64,000 bases of DNA, taken from the NCBI GenBank assembly GCA_041984235.1, contig JBHIYN010000004.1:1-64000 (forward strand), given 5' to 3'. This document shows positions 16,037-24,284 of the stretch, piece by piece (within the stretch, counting starts at the first letter, position 1; the number at the start of each line of letters is the position of its first letter). The position numbers and the translations under genes were made by a program. The notes beneath the pieces are model-generated. The model was not told the DNA's origin, ran no database searches, and was given only the letters and a program-made list of their open reading frames with translations. The stretch comes from JBHIYN01 sp041984235 (GTDB lineage: Bacteria > Pseudomonadota > Gammaproteobacteria > Ga0077536).

Positions 16037-16486
16037 ATGCCAGTAGTTCGCGGTTGCAACCTGCCAGACGAGTTGCTCTACGACGTCGAGAACCATACCT
16101 GGTACCAGGAGGTCGGTGACGGCACGGTGCGTATCGGCATGACCGCGGTCGCCACCGCGCTCGCCGGTGAGCTGGTCGCTTTCACGCCGAAGAAGGTCGG
16201 GCGCAGCGTCAAGGAGGGCAAGTCCTGCGCCACCATCGAGTCCGGCAAGTGGGTCGGGCCGGCGCGCTCCGCGGCCTCCGGCGAGGTGGTCGCGGTCAAT
16301 GACGCGCTGGTCGAGCAGCCGAGCCTGGCCAACGGCGATCCGTACGAGGCCGGCTGGATGATCGTGCTGCGGCCGGACGACTGGGACAGCGTCAAGGCGG
16401 GCCTCACCCCCGGCGCAGAGGTGACGCCGAAGTACGAGGCCAAGATGGACGCCGACGCCTTCGAAGGCTGCGCCGCGGCCGGCTGA
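16037..16486 (+). CDS. lbpA: Lipoate-binding protein LbpA (GcvH-like)
   Basis: A 149-aa lipoyl-domain protein related to glycine cleavage H protein. The acceptor lysine is Lys71 in TIESGKWVGP; the ESGKW form differs from the ESVKA of classical GcvH and marks the sulfur-oxidation type. No glycine-cleavage genes are nearby. It is cotranscribed with a YeeE-type transporter 2 bp downstream and lies after the shdr genes, the arrangement expected for the lipoylated sulfur carrier that works with sHdr in the cytoplasm. It should be modified by the LipS1/LipS2/sLpl set 8 kb upstream. Ribosome site GAGAGGAG at 16023-16030. Confidence 0.92.
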   Translation: MPVVRGCNLPDELLYDVENHTWYQEVGDGTVRIGMTAVATALAGELVAFTPKKVGRSVKEGKSCATIESGKWVGPARSAASGEVVAVNDALVEQPSLANGDPYEAGWMIVLRPDDWDSVKAGLTPGAEVTPKYEAKMDADAFEGCAAAG

Positions 16487-16488
16487 GC

Positions 16489-17580
16489 ATGGACGGCCTG
16501 CGCGAGACCGTACTCGAAGCCCCGGCCCTGTGGCTGGCGTGGGGCGGCTTCGCCATCGGCGCGGTGTTCGGCTTCATCGTGCAGCAGACCAACTTCTGCG
16601 CCATGGGCTCGATTTCCGACATCATGTCGTTCGAGGACTATCGCCGCCTGCGCATGTGGCTGCTGGCCACCGCGGTGGCCATCGTGGGCACCCAGGCACT
16701 GGCCGAGGTGGGGGTCGTGGACCTCGCACTGTCGATGTACCTGCAGCCGAACGTGAACTGGCTCGGCAATCTCGTCGGCGGCCTGATCTTCGGCGTCGGG
16801 ATGGTCTTCGCGGGCGGCTGCACCAGCCGTAACCTGGTGCGGGTCGGTGGTGGCGACCTGCGCGCGCTGGTGGTGCTGATCGTGGTCGGCATCACCGCCT
16901 ACATGACCATCGGCGGCATCCTCGGGCCGGCGCGCGCCTGGATGGAAGGCCACACGGCCATCGCACTCGGCGACGGCGCCAGCCCCTCGATGGCGGCGCT
17001 GCTGGCGAGCGCCGGCATCGCCGGCGAAGAAACCCTGCGCTGGATTGTCGCCGGCCTGCTGAGCGCGGCACTGCTGGTCTACTGTCTGCTCGACCCGGCC
17101 TTTCGCACCTCGCCGAAGCATCTCGTCGGCGGTGCCGGGGTCGGGCTGTGCATCGTCGCCGGCTGGGCGCTGACCGGACTCGCCTACGACGATTTCGCCG
17201 ATGTCCCCGTCAACCCGACCTCGCTGACCTACGTGCGCCCGACCGGCGATACGCTCGAATACCTGCAGCGCTTCACCGCCGATCGCGTGCCCGGCTTCGG
17301 TGTCGCCAGCGTGCTCGGCGCGCTCGCCGGCGCGCTGGTCGCCGCGCTGCTCAGCCGCAAGTTCAAGCTGATCGGCTTTGCCGACTCGGGTGACACCCTG
17401 CGCAACGTCGCCGGCGGCGCCCTGATGGGCATCGGCGGCGTGACCGCGCTCGGCTGCACCATCGGCCAGAGCGTGACCGGGGTGTCGACCCTCGCGGTCG
17501 GCTCGGTCATTACCTTCATCGCCATCGTCGCCGGCGGCGTACTGGGCATGAAGTGGATGGAGCGCATCCTGCTCGGCTGA
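16489..17580 (+). CDS. YeeE/YedE (TsuA-like) sulfur compound transporter
   Basis: A 363-aa integral membrane protein with about nine or ten hydrophobic segments. It shows the cysteine-centred motifs of the YeeE/TsuA family: QQTNFCAMGS (Cys37), FAGGCTSRNLVRVGGGDLR (Cys111) and ALGCTIGQSVTGVST (near Cys323). In the thiosulfate importer TsuA these cysteines relay the substrate through the membrane. Placed 2 bp after lbpA, it probably imports thiosulfate or another sulfane-sulfur compound for cytoplasmic oxidation, or exports a product; direction and substrate are inferred. Confidence 0.88.
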   Translation: MDGLRETVLEAPALWLAWGGFAIGAVFGFIVQQTNFCAMGSISDIMSFEDYRRLRMWLLATAVAIVGTQALAEVGVVDLALSMYLQPNVNWLGNLVGGLIFGVGMVFAGGCTSRNLVRVGGGDLRALVVLIVVGITAYMTIGGILGPARAWMEGHTAIALGDGASPSMAALLASAGIAGEETLRWIVAGLLSAALLVYCLLDPAFRTSPKHLVGGAGVGLCIVAGWALTGLAYDDFADVPVNPTSLTYVRPTGDTLEYLQRFTADRVPGFGVASVLGALAGALVAALLSRKFKLIGFADSGDTLRNVAGGALMGIGGVTALGCTIGQSVTGVSTLAVGSVITFIAIVAGGVLGMKWMERILLG

Positions 17581-17717
17581 CGACGCTGCACGCCGCACCC
17601 TTCGCCTAATCCGCCACGCGGCGGCATACTGGGCCCGAACGAGCGGAGTGCGATGGGTATGGGCGCGACGACAGACTCGGGGAAGTGCCGCGTGTGCGGG
17701 GCGCGGCCACGCTCCTG

Positions 17718-18344
17718 ATGCGTCGCTTGCTGCGGGCCCTCACGGGCACGCTGGCGCTCGGCGCCGCGCTAGCGGCTGTCGCGCAGGAGCCGGGCACGGC
17801 CATTGAAGATCGCGGACTGCCACGCCCCGGCTACGCGCCCGATCACATCGCCTATCCCTTCGATCGCATCGGTGAGCGGCTCGAGCTGCTGTTCACGCTG
17901 GCCGGGGAGGAGACCTTGCTGCTGAGCCTCGCGTTCGCGCGCGAGAAGCTTGCCGAGGCGCTCGCCATGGTCGCCGCCGCCGAGGCCGGCTTCGCCTGGA
18001 TCGCGGTCGGCCTGTACGAGGATTACCTCGAACGCGCCGCGGCGGCGGTGGACGACGCAGCGCCGGCTGAGCGCGACCGGCTGCGTTTGCATTTCGTGCG
18101 GGCCATGGCCGCACACGTGCATGCCCTGGCGCAGCGCTACGGCGCGCTGCCGCCCGACGTGAGGGTGTTCGCGCTGCTGCCGCTGCTGAATGCCGCGCTC
18201 TACGAGCTCGACCGCCAGCGAGCGGCGATGCCGGCACCCGGGCGGGAGGCGCTGGCGCCGACTGACGCCGTGCTCGCTACGGACCTGCAAGCGATGCGGG
18301 CGGCCGACGGCGGTGCCGCCGCGCGCGGCCTGCCGGCGCAGTGA
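17718..18344 (+). CDS. Exported DUF5667-like helical protein
   Basis: A 208-aa protein with a signal peptide when started at the ATG at 17718 (MRRLLRALTGTLALGAALAAVAQ); a GTG 33 bp upstream is possible but adds polar residues before it. The mature part begins with a proline/tyrosine segment (GYAPDHIAYPFDRIGERLELLF) and continues as long helices, the pattern of DUF5667 domains, which are periplasmic and of unknown role. No catalytic motif is seen. It lies 137 bp after the transporter and may be a separate unit. Confidence 0.6.
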   Translation: MRRLLRALTGTLALGAALAAVAQEPGTAIEDRGLPRPGYAPDHIAYPFDRIGERLELLFTLAGEETLLLSLAFAREKLAEALAMVAAAEAGFAWIAVGLYEDYLERAAAAVDDAAPAERDRLRLHFVRAMAAHVHALAQRYGALPPDVRVFALLPLLNAALYELDRQRAAMPAPGREALAPTDAVLATDLQAMRAADGGAAARGLPAQ

Positions 18345-18399
18345 CAGCACCGGCGCGCTGCCGTAACGTGACGGCGTCCCGTACGGCGGAGCAGCGTCC

Positions 18400-18924
18400 A
18401 TGACCGACCTGAGTTACCGATCACCGCGGACCGAGGTGCGCTCCAGCCCGATCCACGGTCGCGGACTGTTCGCAACCGAGCCCATTGCCTGCGGCGAGAT
18501 CGTCGCCGTCAAAGGGGGGCACGTGCTCGAACGCGAGGCCTGGGCGGCACTGGAGCGGGACCTGGGCGCGGCCGAGATCCAGCTGAGCGAGGACCTGTTC
18601 ATCGCGCCGGTGGACCGGGCAACGCGCGACGGTGCCATGCTCTACAGCAACCATTCCTGCGATCCCAACATCGCCATCCAGGGACAGATCGTGTTCGTCG
18701 CCATGCGCGACATCGCCGCCGGCGAGGAGCTGACGCACGACTGGGCGACGACCGATGACCTCGACTACACGCTGCGCTGCAATTGCGGCAGCGCGGCCTG
18801 CCGCGGCACCATCACCGGGCGCGACTGGATGAAACCCGAGCTGCAGCGCAGGTACGCCGGCTGGTTCTGCTGGTTCCTGCAGCGGCGTATCGACGCGCTG
18901 GGGCGCGAGCCCCCGCGCTGCTAG
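18400..18924 (+). CDS. SET domain protein
   Basis: A 174-aa protein that is essentially a complete SET domain. The start is SSPIHGRGLFATEPIACGE, followed by the SAM-binding NHSCDPN motif (about residues 86-92) and the ELTHDW segment. A post-SET cysteine cluster follows (CNCGSAACRG). Bacterial SET proteins are protein lysine methyltransferases with mostly unknown targets. It overlaps the convergent CBS gene by 4 bp at the stop codons. No substrate can be inferred. Confidence 0.88.
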   Translation: MTDLSYRSPRTEVRSSPIHGRGLFATEPIACGEIVAVKGGHVLEREAWAALERDLGAAEIQLSEDLFIAPVDRATRDGAMLYSNHSCDPNIAIQGQIVFVAMRDIAAGEELTHDWATTDDLDYTLRCNCGSAACRGTITGRDWMKPELQRRYAGWFCWFLQRRIDALGREPPRC

Positions 18925-19517
18925 GCGATCAGGCGTTCGAGCTCGGCGAAGCTTTCGGCGCGCGTCTCGCCGAGGGCGATGGACTCACCGAGCTGGCGCG
19001 CGACCTGGGTCAGGGAGAAGATGCCGCGTGCGGTGAACTGGCCGGCATCGTCGTCGCGGGTGACGACCAGCGCATGCTGGCGGTTGCTGTGCATGAGGTG
19101 ACGTACGATGTCGCGCACCGTGGCCTGCTCGACGTCTCTCAGGTCCAGCGGCTGCATCTCGGAGGCGGCGCTCATGACCTGGCTCACGGGGACCTCGTCG
19201 TGGTGAATGCGTTGCTCGCTGGCGATACGCAGCGGCTTTTCGCCCATCACGTCCTGCGCCGACACCAGGCCGGTGATGATGCCGTCGGCGTCGAGGACCA
19301 GCAGCAGGCGGACGCGGGCATGGATCATGACCGCCAGCGCGGTATCGACGCTGACCTCGGGCGCGATGCTGATCAGGCGCACCTGCGTCAGATCGGTCAT
19401 CACCGACAGGGCGGGGCTGTCCGGCGTTACGTGCGCCAGCGGTCCGCGTGGCGGCTGCAGGACGCGCGCGCCGTCCGGCAGGTCGATGGGGTTCAGTGAA
19501 CGGGTGAACGTGGTCAT
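18921..19517 (-). CDS. CBS-domain pair protein
   Basis: A 198-aa protein made largely of two CBS repeats: VRLISIAPEVSVDTALAVMIHARVRLLLVLDADGIITGLVSAQDVMG, and the second beginning VSQVMSAASEMQPLDLRDVEQATVRDIVRHLMHSNRQHALVV (positions roughly 45-95 and 115-180). Such pairs bind adenine nucleotides and act as energy sensors. There is no attached effector domain, so it would act on a partner protein. A ribosome site (AGGAGC) lies upstream of the ATG at 19517. Confidence 0.85.
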   Translation of the reverse strand: MTTFTRSLNPIDLPDGARVLQPPRGPLAHVTPDSPALSVMTDLTQVRLISIAPEVSVDTALAVMIHARVRLLLVLDADGIITGLVSAQDVMGEKPLRIASEQRIHHDEVPVSQVMSAASEMQPLDLRDVEQATVRDIVRHLMHSNRQHALVVTRDDDAGQFTARGIFSLTQVARQLGESIALGETRAESFAELERLIA

Positions 19518-19606
19518 CAGACGCTCCTTTACGATCGGCGCGCGAAGGCGCGTCGTGGAGCAAGTGTAGACGCCGCGCGGAGGTGCTGCCGGCCCGTGTT
19601 AATGAC

Positions 19607-20050
19607 TCAGACCAGGCGATGTCTCAGGCAGGTCGCGGTGGCCGGGCACAGGTTCGTGAACTCGCGACTGGCGCGAATCGCCGCAGGTGCCGAGGAGCGC
19701 GCGACGCGCTCCCAGCCGAGCGCGGCGAAGAAGCGTTCGGCAGTCTCGGTCAGCAGCCACAATGCGTCGAGCTCCTGTTCGCGGGCGACTGTCTCGACAT
19801 GCGCGACCAGCGCGCGGCCGAGGCCTGCGCCCTGCGCATCGGCGCGTACCGCGAGCGAGCGCAGCAGGCCGTGGCGGTCGTGCACTTCGAGGCCGACGAT
19901 GCCCTGCGGCCGTGCCGGCGTGCCGATCGCGAACAGCTTCACTTCCGGCGCGGTCAGGTCACCGGTCGGCAGGCCGTAGCCGGCCAGCAGGTCGAGTGCG
20001 GCACCGAGTGCGTCGGCCGGCAGCGGCGCAACGGCGGGTGCAGAGCTCAC
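19607..20050 (-). CDS. GNAT acetyltransferase (ArsN2-like)
   Basis: A GNAT-fold protein of 147 aa when started at the GTG at 20050, which clears the upstream GST gene; the frame stays open to 20122 but would overlap it. The N-terminal VAPLPADALGAALDLLAGYGLPTGDL resembles the arsenic resistance N-acetyltransferase ArsN2, and the acetyl-CoA motif is VRADAQGAGLGRALVAHVE. Real ArsN2 genes sit in ars operons; none is here, so the arsenic role is only a family hint. Probably cotranscribed with the GST gene. Confidence 0.72.
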   Translation of the reverse strand: MSSAPAVAPLPADALGAALDLLAGYGLPTGDLTAPEVKLFAIGTPARPQGIVGLEVHDRHGLLRSLAVRADAQGAGLGRALVAHVETVAREQELDALWLLTETAERFFAALGWERVARSSAPAAIRASREFTNLCPATATCLRHRLV

Positions 20051-20060
20051 CGCGCCGGGT

Positions 20061-20714
20061 TCATACGCCGCGCCGCCCGCTGGCGGCGCCGTCCGGGTGC
20101 AGGCTGTCGTGCGCGCTGTCACGGGTCATGACCCGCGCGAACCAGGCGTTGACGTTGACCAGCGCGGGATCGATCGACTGGCCGACCCCCTCGCCGAAGT
20201 CGAGTGCGCAGAACAGGATGATATCGGCCAGCGTGAAGCGCTCGCCACAGATCCAGGCCTTGCGGCCGAGCAGGGGATCCAGCCAGGCAAGCTTCTCCAG
20301 CACGATGGCGGCCAGACCGGGCGCCGCCTCGGGCAGGCAGTGCATGCGATCGCGGAACACCTCGAGACCTACCGAGTAGCGGAAGGCGTTGTAGAGATTC
20401 TCGGTGATGTTGAGCTCGACGCGCCGCTGCCACATGCGCTGCTCGGCCTTCTCCTCCGGCGTCGTGCCGATCAGTGCGGGGGCGGGATGCAGGTCTTCGA
20501 GGTACTCGCAGATGGCAACCGTCTCGGCGATGCAGGTACCGTCGTCGAGCAGCAGGCTGGGCATCTGGCCGCCCGGGTTGCGCGCCGTGTAGGGCGGGCG
20601 GCGGTTCTCCGCGGCGAGGATGTCGACTTCCTCGAACGGAATGGCGAGCGCCTTTTCGCACAGGAACATGCGCACGATGCGCGGATTGGGACCGAGGGAA
20701 TTGAGCAGTCTCAT
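20061..20714 (-). CDS. Glutathione S-transferase family protein
   Basis: A 217-aa protein with the N-terminal thioredoxin-like domain (MRLLNSLGPNPRIVRMFLCEK; NPGGQMPSLLLDDGTCIAETVAICEYLE, holding the cis-Pro and Glu-Thr glutathione-binding residues) and an all-helical C-terminal domain (ERFTLADIILFCALDFGEG). Ser6 is in the position where the catalytic Ser/Tyr/Cys is expected. Function could be detoxification or thiol handling relevant to a sulfur oxidiser; no substrate is evident. Confidence 0.88.
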   Translation of the reverse strand: MRLLNSLGPNPRIVRMFLCEKALAIPFEEVDILAAENRRPPYTARNPGGQMPSLLLDDGTCIAETVAICEYLEDLHPAPALIGTTPEEKAEQRMWQRRVELNITENLYNAFRYSVGLEVFRDRMHCLPEAAPGLAAIVLEKLAWLDPLLGRKAWICGERFTLADIILFCALDFGEGVGQSIDPALVNVNAWFARVMTRDSAHDSLHPDGAASGRRGV

Positions 20715-20761
20715 GGGCGCGGCAGCCGGTCGGGGCGCGCCATTCTAGCACCGCGAAGAAT

Positions 20762-20789
20762 CACCCCGGCGGACCGCTCCGCCGGGGTG
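20762..20789 (-). terminator. Strong hairpin after the EF-hand gene
   Basis: A perfect 12-bp GC-rich stem (CACCCCGGCGGA / TCCGCCGGGGTG) with a 4-nt loop lies 31 bp downstream of the EF-hand stop codon on the minus strand and 48 bp upstream of the GST start. Only a weak T-rich tail follows, so it may pause or stabilise RNA rather than terminate cleanly. Confidence 0.45.
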
Positions 20790-20819
20790 CAAGGTCACGT
20801 GACGGGCGTACCCCGGCGG

Positions 20820-21167
20820 TCAGTTGACCTGCTTGGGCATGAAGCCCTGGCGCTCGAAGAAGGCCTTGCTGATCTCGGCATCACTCATGCCGAGCCTGGC
20901 CACTCCCGAACGACATTCGTCGAGACTGACGTTGCCGTCACCGTCGGCGTCGAAGTCCTGGAAATGGTCGGCCATGAAGGGCTGGAAGCCGACGAAATGA
21001 TCGGCCGATTCGAAGAACATCACCTCGGCCGGGCTGACCATGCCGTCCTTGTTCTTGTCGGCCATGGCGAGGACGTCGGGCCACGGTGTGAATCCTTCGG
21101 CGACGGTGAGGGTGGTGGCGCTGAATGCCACCGCGAACAGCATCGCGCTGCGTGCAAACTTGTTCAT
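20820..21167 (-). CDS. Exported EF-hand calcium-binding protein
   Basis: A 115-aa protein with an N-terminal signal peptide (MNKFARSAMLFAVAFSATTLTVA) and two EF-hand loops: DKNKDGMVSPAE near residues 37-48 and DADGDGNVSLDE near residues 73-84. Both have Asp/Asn at positions 1, 3 and 5 and Glu at 12, so both should bind Ca2+. It is a small periplasmic calcium-binding protein of unknown partner. It is flanked by a strong hairpin downstream. Confidence 0.85.
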   Translation of the reverse strand: MNKFARSAMLFAVAFSATTLTVAEGFTPWPDVLAMADKNKDGMVSPAEVMFFESADHFVGFQPFMADHFQDFDADGDGNVSLDECRSGVARLGMSDAEISKAFFERQGFMPKQVN

Positions 21168-21317
21168 CCTGTTGAGTCTCCCTGCAAAGTGTCTTGAGTC
21201 TGCTCGAGCATTGCAGGGTCAGAGCGGGCCGTTCAGCTTAAGTTCAGCAAGGCCGTGATTTTTTCGATTGAAAGAATCTCTCGAACTTTTCCCTCGCAAG
21301 GCGGTCCGCGGCGACGC

Positions 21318-22325
21318 TCAGCAGAGAGTCGCGAGCAGTTGCTGCGCACGGGAGAACATCGGCATCACGCTGCGCGCGTTGTGCTCCCAGATCGGGTCGT
21401 GTCGCTGGCCCTTGCGATGCAGCTTCACGTTGAGACAGGAGATGCTCGCCAGGCGATAGCCGGCGAGGGCCTGGTACCAGGCAACGTACTCGCCGCAGCG
21501 TCCGCCGGCTTCCTCGTAGACGGCCTGCAGGCGTGCCGGGGCGACCGGATGCAGTGGCTGCCAGCCGGGTGTCCAGTTGACGCTGTCGGCGATCATCGAC
21601 AGCCAGCCGACGTCGAGCAGGCAACCGCCGATACCGGATAACTCCCAGTCGATGATGCCGCACAGGGTGTCGTCGCGGTAAAGGCAGTTGCCGGGCTGGT
21701 AATCGCCGTGGATCAGGCCGCAGGGCGGGTCGGGCGGCAGCGTCTCGAGCAGGGTCTGCGCGGTCTTATCCGCGGCCGCGATCCAGTCCGGCTCCGGCGC
21801 CTGCCCATAGATGCGCTGCCAGCGCGTCACCTCGTCTTCGATCGGTGTGACTTCTTCCCAGGTCGGCAGGTGCGAGCGCCAGTCAAAGGCATGCAGGCGT
21901 GCCAGCCAGCGCGCGCTCTCCTCCCAGCGCCGCTGGCAGGGCGCGGGTGTGAGGTCCAGCTGCGGGTCGGGTTGCCAGACGAAGAACGTACGCCCCGGCA
22001 GCCGCTGCATGACGATGAACGGCACCTCGAACCAGGGATTGTCGTCGTGCGCGAAGGGCACCTCGGGAACGGGCAGCCCGGCGGCCAGCAGTGCACGCAG
22101 CAGCGGCGCCTGGCGCAGCACGTCGGTGTTGCCACGCCGACGCACGCCCTTGGGCGGCAGCTTGATGACGTAGGCATGGCGGGCCGCGCTGCCTTCGACG
22201 ACGTCGAACAGGAAGGTGAGGCCGGCGTGGCCGTCGGACTCGCGCACGGCGTCGAGGCGCGCCGCGCTGCCGAAGGTGTCGTGTACGAAGGCTGCGAGGC
22301 CCGGCTTGAGTTCGTCCAGATGCAT
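21318..22325 (-). CDS. APH/ACAD10-type phosphotransferase family protein
   Basis: A 335-aa kinase-fold protein starting at ATG 22325 (MHLDELKPGLAAFV); the frame is open further upstream but the added sequence has no coding character. The catalytic loop GLIHGDYQPGNCLY (HGDxxxxN) and the metal-binding CGIIDWELSG are intact. A lysine in AYVIKLPPKG is the expected ATP-binding residue. Relatives phosphorylate small molecules such as hydroxyacyl compounds, choline or aminoglycosides; the substrate is not predictable. It is divergent from soxC across 164 bp. Confidence 0.82.
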   Translation of the reverse strand: MHLDELKPGLAAFVHDTFGSAARLDAVRESDGHAGLTFLFDVVEGSAARHAYVIKLPPKGVRRRGNTDVLRQAPLLRALLAAGLPVPEVPFAHDDNPWFEVPFIVMQRLPGRTFFVWQPDPQLDLTPAPCQRRWEESARWLARLHAFDWRSHLPTWEEVTPIEDEVTRWQRIYGQAPEPDWIAAADKTAQTLLETLPPDPPCGLIHGDYQPGNCLYRDDTLCGIIDWELSGIGGCLLDVGWLSMIADSVNWTPGWQPLHPVAPARLQAVYEEAGGRCGEYVAWYQALAGYRLASISCLNVKLHRKGQRHDPIWEHNARSVMPMFSRAQQLLATLC

Positions 22326-22489
22326 GTCGTCGGCTCCGCGGATTACGGCAGGCGCGTGCGGCCTGTCCGCGGTCGATTGTAGGTCGACGGCGCTGCGGGT
22401 GACACGCACACTCGCCGCAGGGGTGGCGCTTCTGCTAACGTGGCCTGCATCGAGCAGGCGACGCATGCTGCTCACAGGGGAAGGGGAGT

Positions 22490-23701
22490 ATGCCCGGGTC
22501 GGACCGCAGGAAATTCTTGCGCCGTGCGCGCGATGGCGTTACCGCCGGTCTGGCAGCGCTCGCGCTGCCGCGCGCACACGCGGCGCAGTTGCCACCATGG
22601 CGCAGCCAGGGCGGCGCGGCGCGTGGCTACGGTACGCGATCACCGTATGAACGCATCATGCGCTGGATCACGCCGGCGCGTTATCCGACCAGCACCGCGT
22701 CGTGGACGCCGCTCGGCGACCTGGACGGGACGGTCACGCCCTCGGCCCTGCACTATGAACGCCATCATGCCGGGGTGCCGGACATCGATCCGCAGGCGCA
22801 CCGCCTGCTGGTGCACGGGCTGGTCGAGCGCCCGCTGGAGTTCGACATGCGCACGATCCGGCGCTTCCCGCTGACCCAGCGCCTGTGTTTTCTCGAATGC
22901 TCCGGCAACAGCTACCGCGAATGGCTGGGGCCGGGCGGCGAGAACGTTCAGCAGACGCATGGCCTGACCGCCTGCAGCGAGTGGGCCGGTGCGCGGCTCG
23001 CCGACGTTCTCGCCGAGGCCGGGGTCGACGCCGCGGCACGCTGGGTGGTCGCCGAAGGCGCGGACGGCGCAGCGATGACGCGCAGCATCCCGCTCGCCAA
23101 GTGCCTGGACGACGTCATCCTTGCCTGGGCGCAGAACGGCGAAGCGCTGCGTCCGGAGCAGGGCTACCCGCTGCGCCTGCTGGTGCCAGGCTGGGAAGGC
23201 AGCATCAGCGTCAAGTGGCTGCGGCGGCTCAAGCTGACGGCGACCCCGTACTACACGCGCGAGGAGACCGCCAAGTACACCGATCTCATGCCGGATGGCC
23301 GCGCGCGCGAGTTCAGCTTCGTGATGGAAGCGAAATCGGTGATCACGCGGCCATCGGCGGGGCAACGGCTGGATGCACGCGGCTTCCACGAGATCCGCGG
23401 GCTGGCCTGGTCCGGGCGCGGTCGCGTGACCGGCGTCGAGGTCAGCACCGATGGCGGACGGCACTGGCGCGAGGCACGCCTGCACGGTCCGGTGCTGCCC
23501 ATGTGCCACACCCGCTTCAGTCTCGGCTGGGACTGGGACGGCAGTCCGGCCGAGCTGGTCTCTCGCTGCAGTGACGAGACCGGTTACGTACAGCCGAGCC
23601 GCGCGGACCTGCGTGCGGCGCGGGGCGACCATTCCTTCTACCACTACAACGCCATGCAGCACTGGCGCGTGGATGCCGACGGCAGCGTGCACAATGTCTG
23701 A
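22490..23701 (+). CDS. soxC: SoxC, molybdenum subunit of sulfane/sulfite dehydrogenase
   Basis: A 403-aa protein with an N-terminal Tat-type signal (SDRRKFLRRARDG) for export of the folded cofactor-bearing enzyme. It shows the sulfite oxidase-fold molybdopterin domain: Cys137 in FLECSGNSYREW is the Mo ligand, followed by HGLTACSEWAGARL and the dimerisation domain (VTGVEVSTDGGRHWREA). The GTVTPSALHYERHHAGVPDI stretch is characteristic of SoxC rather than SorA. In the Sox system SoxCD oxidises the SoxY-bound sulfane sulfur in the periplasm. It overlaps soxD by 8 bp, while soxXYZAB lies 10 kb away. Confidence 0.9.
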   Translation: MPGSDRRKFLRRARDGVTAGLAALALPRAHAAQLPPWRSQGGAARGYGTRSPYERIMRWITPARYPTSTASWTPLGDLDGTVTPSALHYERHHAGVPDIDPQAHRLLVHGLVERPLEFDMRTIRRFPLTQRLCFLECSGNSYREWLGPGGENVQQTHGLTACSEWAGARLADVLAEAGVDAAARWVVAEGADGAAMTRSIPLAKCLDDVILAWAQNGEALRPEQGYPLRLLVPGWEGSISVKWLRRLKLTATPYYTREETAKYTDLMPDGRAREFSFVMEAKSVITRPSAGQRLDARGFHEIRGLAWSGRGRVTGVEVSTDGGRHWREARLHGPVLPMCHTRFSLGWDWDGSPAELVSRCSDETGYVQPSRADLRAARGDHSFYHYNAMQHWRVDADGSVHNV

Positions 23702-24251
23702 GCGATGGCTGATGCTGTTCCTGCTCGCCGCCGTGGCGACCGGCGCCAGCGCCGACGCCGGTCATGCGCTGGTGCGCGGTCTGGACCAACCCGCTTCACC
23801 CGAGAGGATGGCCGCGTGGGACATCGCCATCGGGCCGGCGGGTACGGAATTGCCGGCAGGGCGCGGTGACCCGGCGACCGGCGCCGCCCTCTATGCGCAG
23901 CACTGCGCCGCGTGTCACGGCGCCGACGCCCGCAGCGGGCCGGATCCCGCACTGGTCGGCGGGCAGGGCACCCTGGACGGTGACGCGCCGCGGCTCACGA
24001 TCGGCAGCTACTGGCCCTACGCCACCACGATCTACGATTACATCGGGCGTGCCATGCCGTTCTTCGCCCCCGGCTCGCTGAACGCCGACGCGATCTACGC
24101 GCTCACCGCGCACCTGCTGCACCTCAACGGCATCATCGAGGCCGACACCGTGCTCGACCGCCACACGCTACCCGCCGTGGTCATGCCCAACCGCGGCGGC
24201 TTCGTGCCGGACCCGCGGCCCGATACCGGCGCGGCCGCGCAGGCCGACTGA
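23694..24251 (+). CDS. soxD: SoxD-like monohaem cytochrome c
   Basis: A 185-aa exported cytochrome c overlapping the end of soxC. The signal peptide is at residues 1-21. The haem site is Cys71-x2-Cys74-His75 (CAACH), with Met121 (RAMPFF) the probable sixth ligand. The C-terminal segment VMPNRGGFVPDPRPD is typical of SoxD. Only one haem site is present, whereas some SoxD proteins are diheme. It should take electrons from SoxC and pass them to the respiratory chain. Confidence 0.85.
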   Translation: MSERWLMLFLLAAVATGASADAGHALVRGLDQPASPERMAAWDIAIGPAGTELPAGRGDPATGAALYAQHCAACHGADARSGPDPALVGGQGTLDGDAPRLTIGSYWPYATTIYDYIGRAMPFFAPGSLNADAIYALTAHLLHLNGIIEADTVLDRHTLPAVVMPNRGGFVPDPRPDTGAAAQAD

Positions 24252-24284
24252 ATCACACCCCAACCCAACCTCAGGAGACTGGTC

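Noticed and set aside
16037..16486. Ordinary glycine cleavage H protein
   Set aside because: The lipoyl site is ESGKW, there are no gcvT/gcvP genes nearby, and it lies in the shdr locus.
22490..24251. SorAB sulfite dehydrogenase instead of SoxCD
   Set aside because: The Mo protein carries SoxC-type stretches and the cytochrome is larger than SorB with a SoxD-like tail; SorAB is not fully excluded biochemically.
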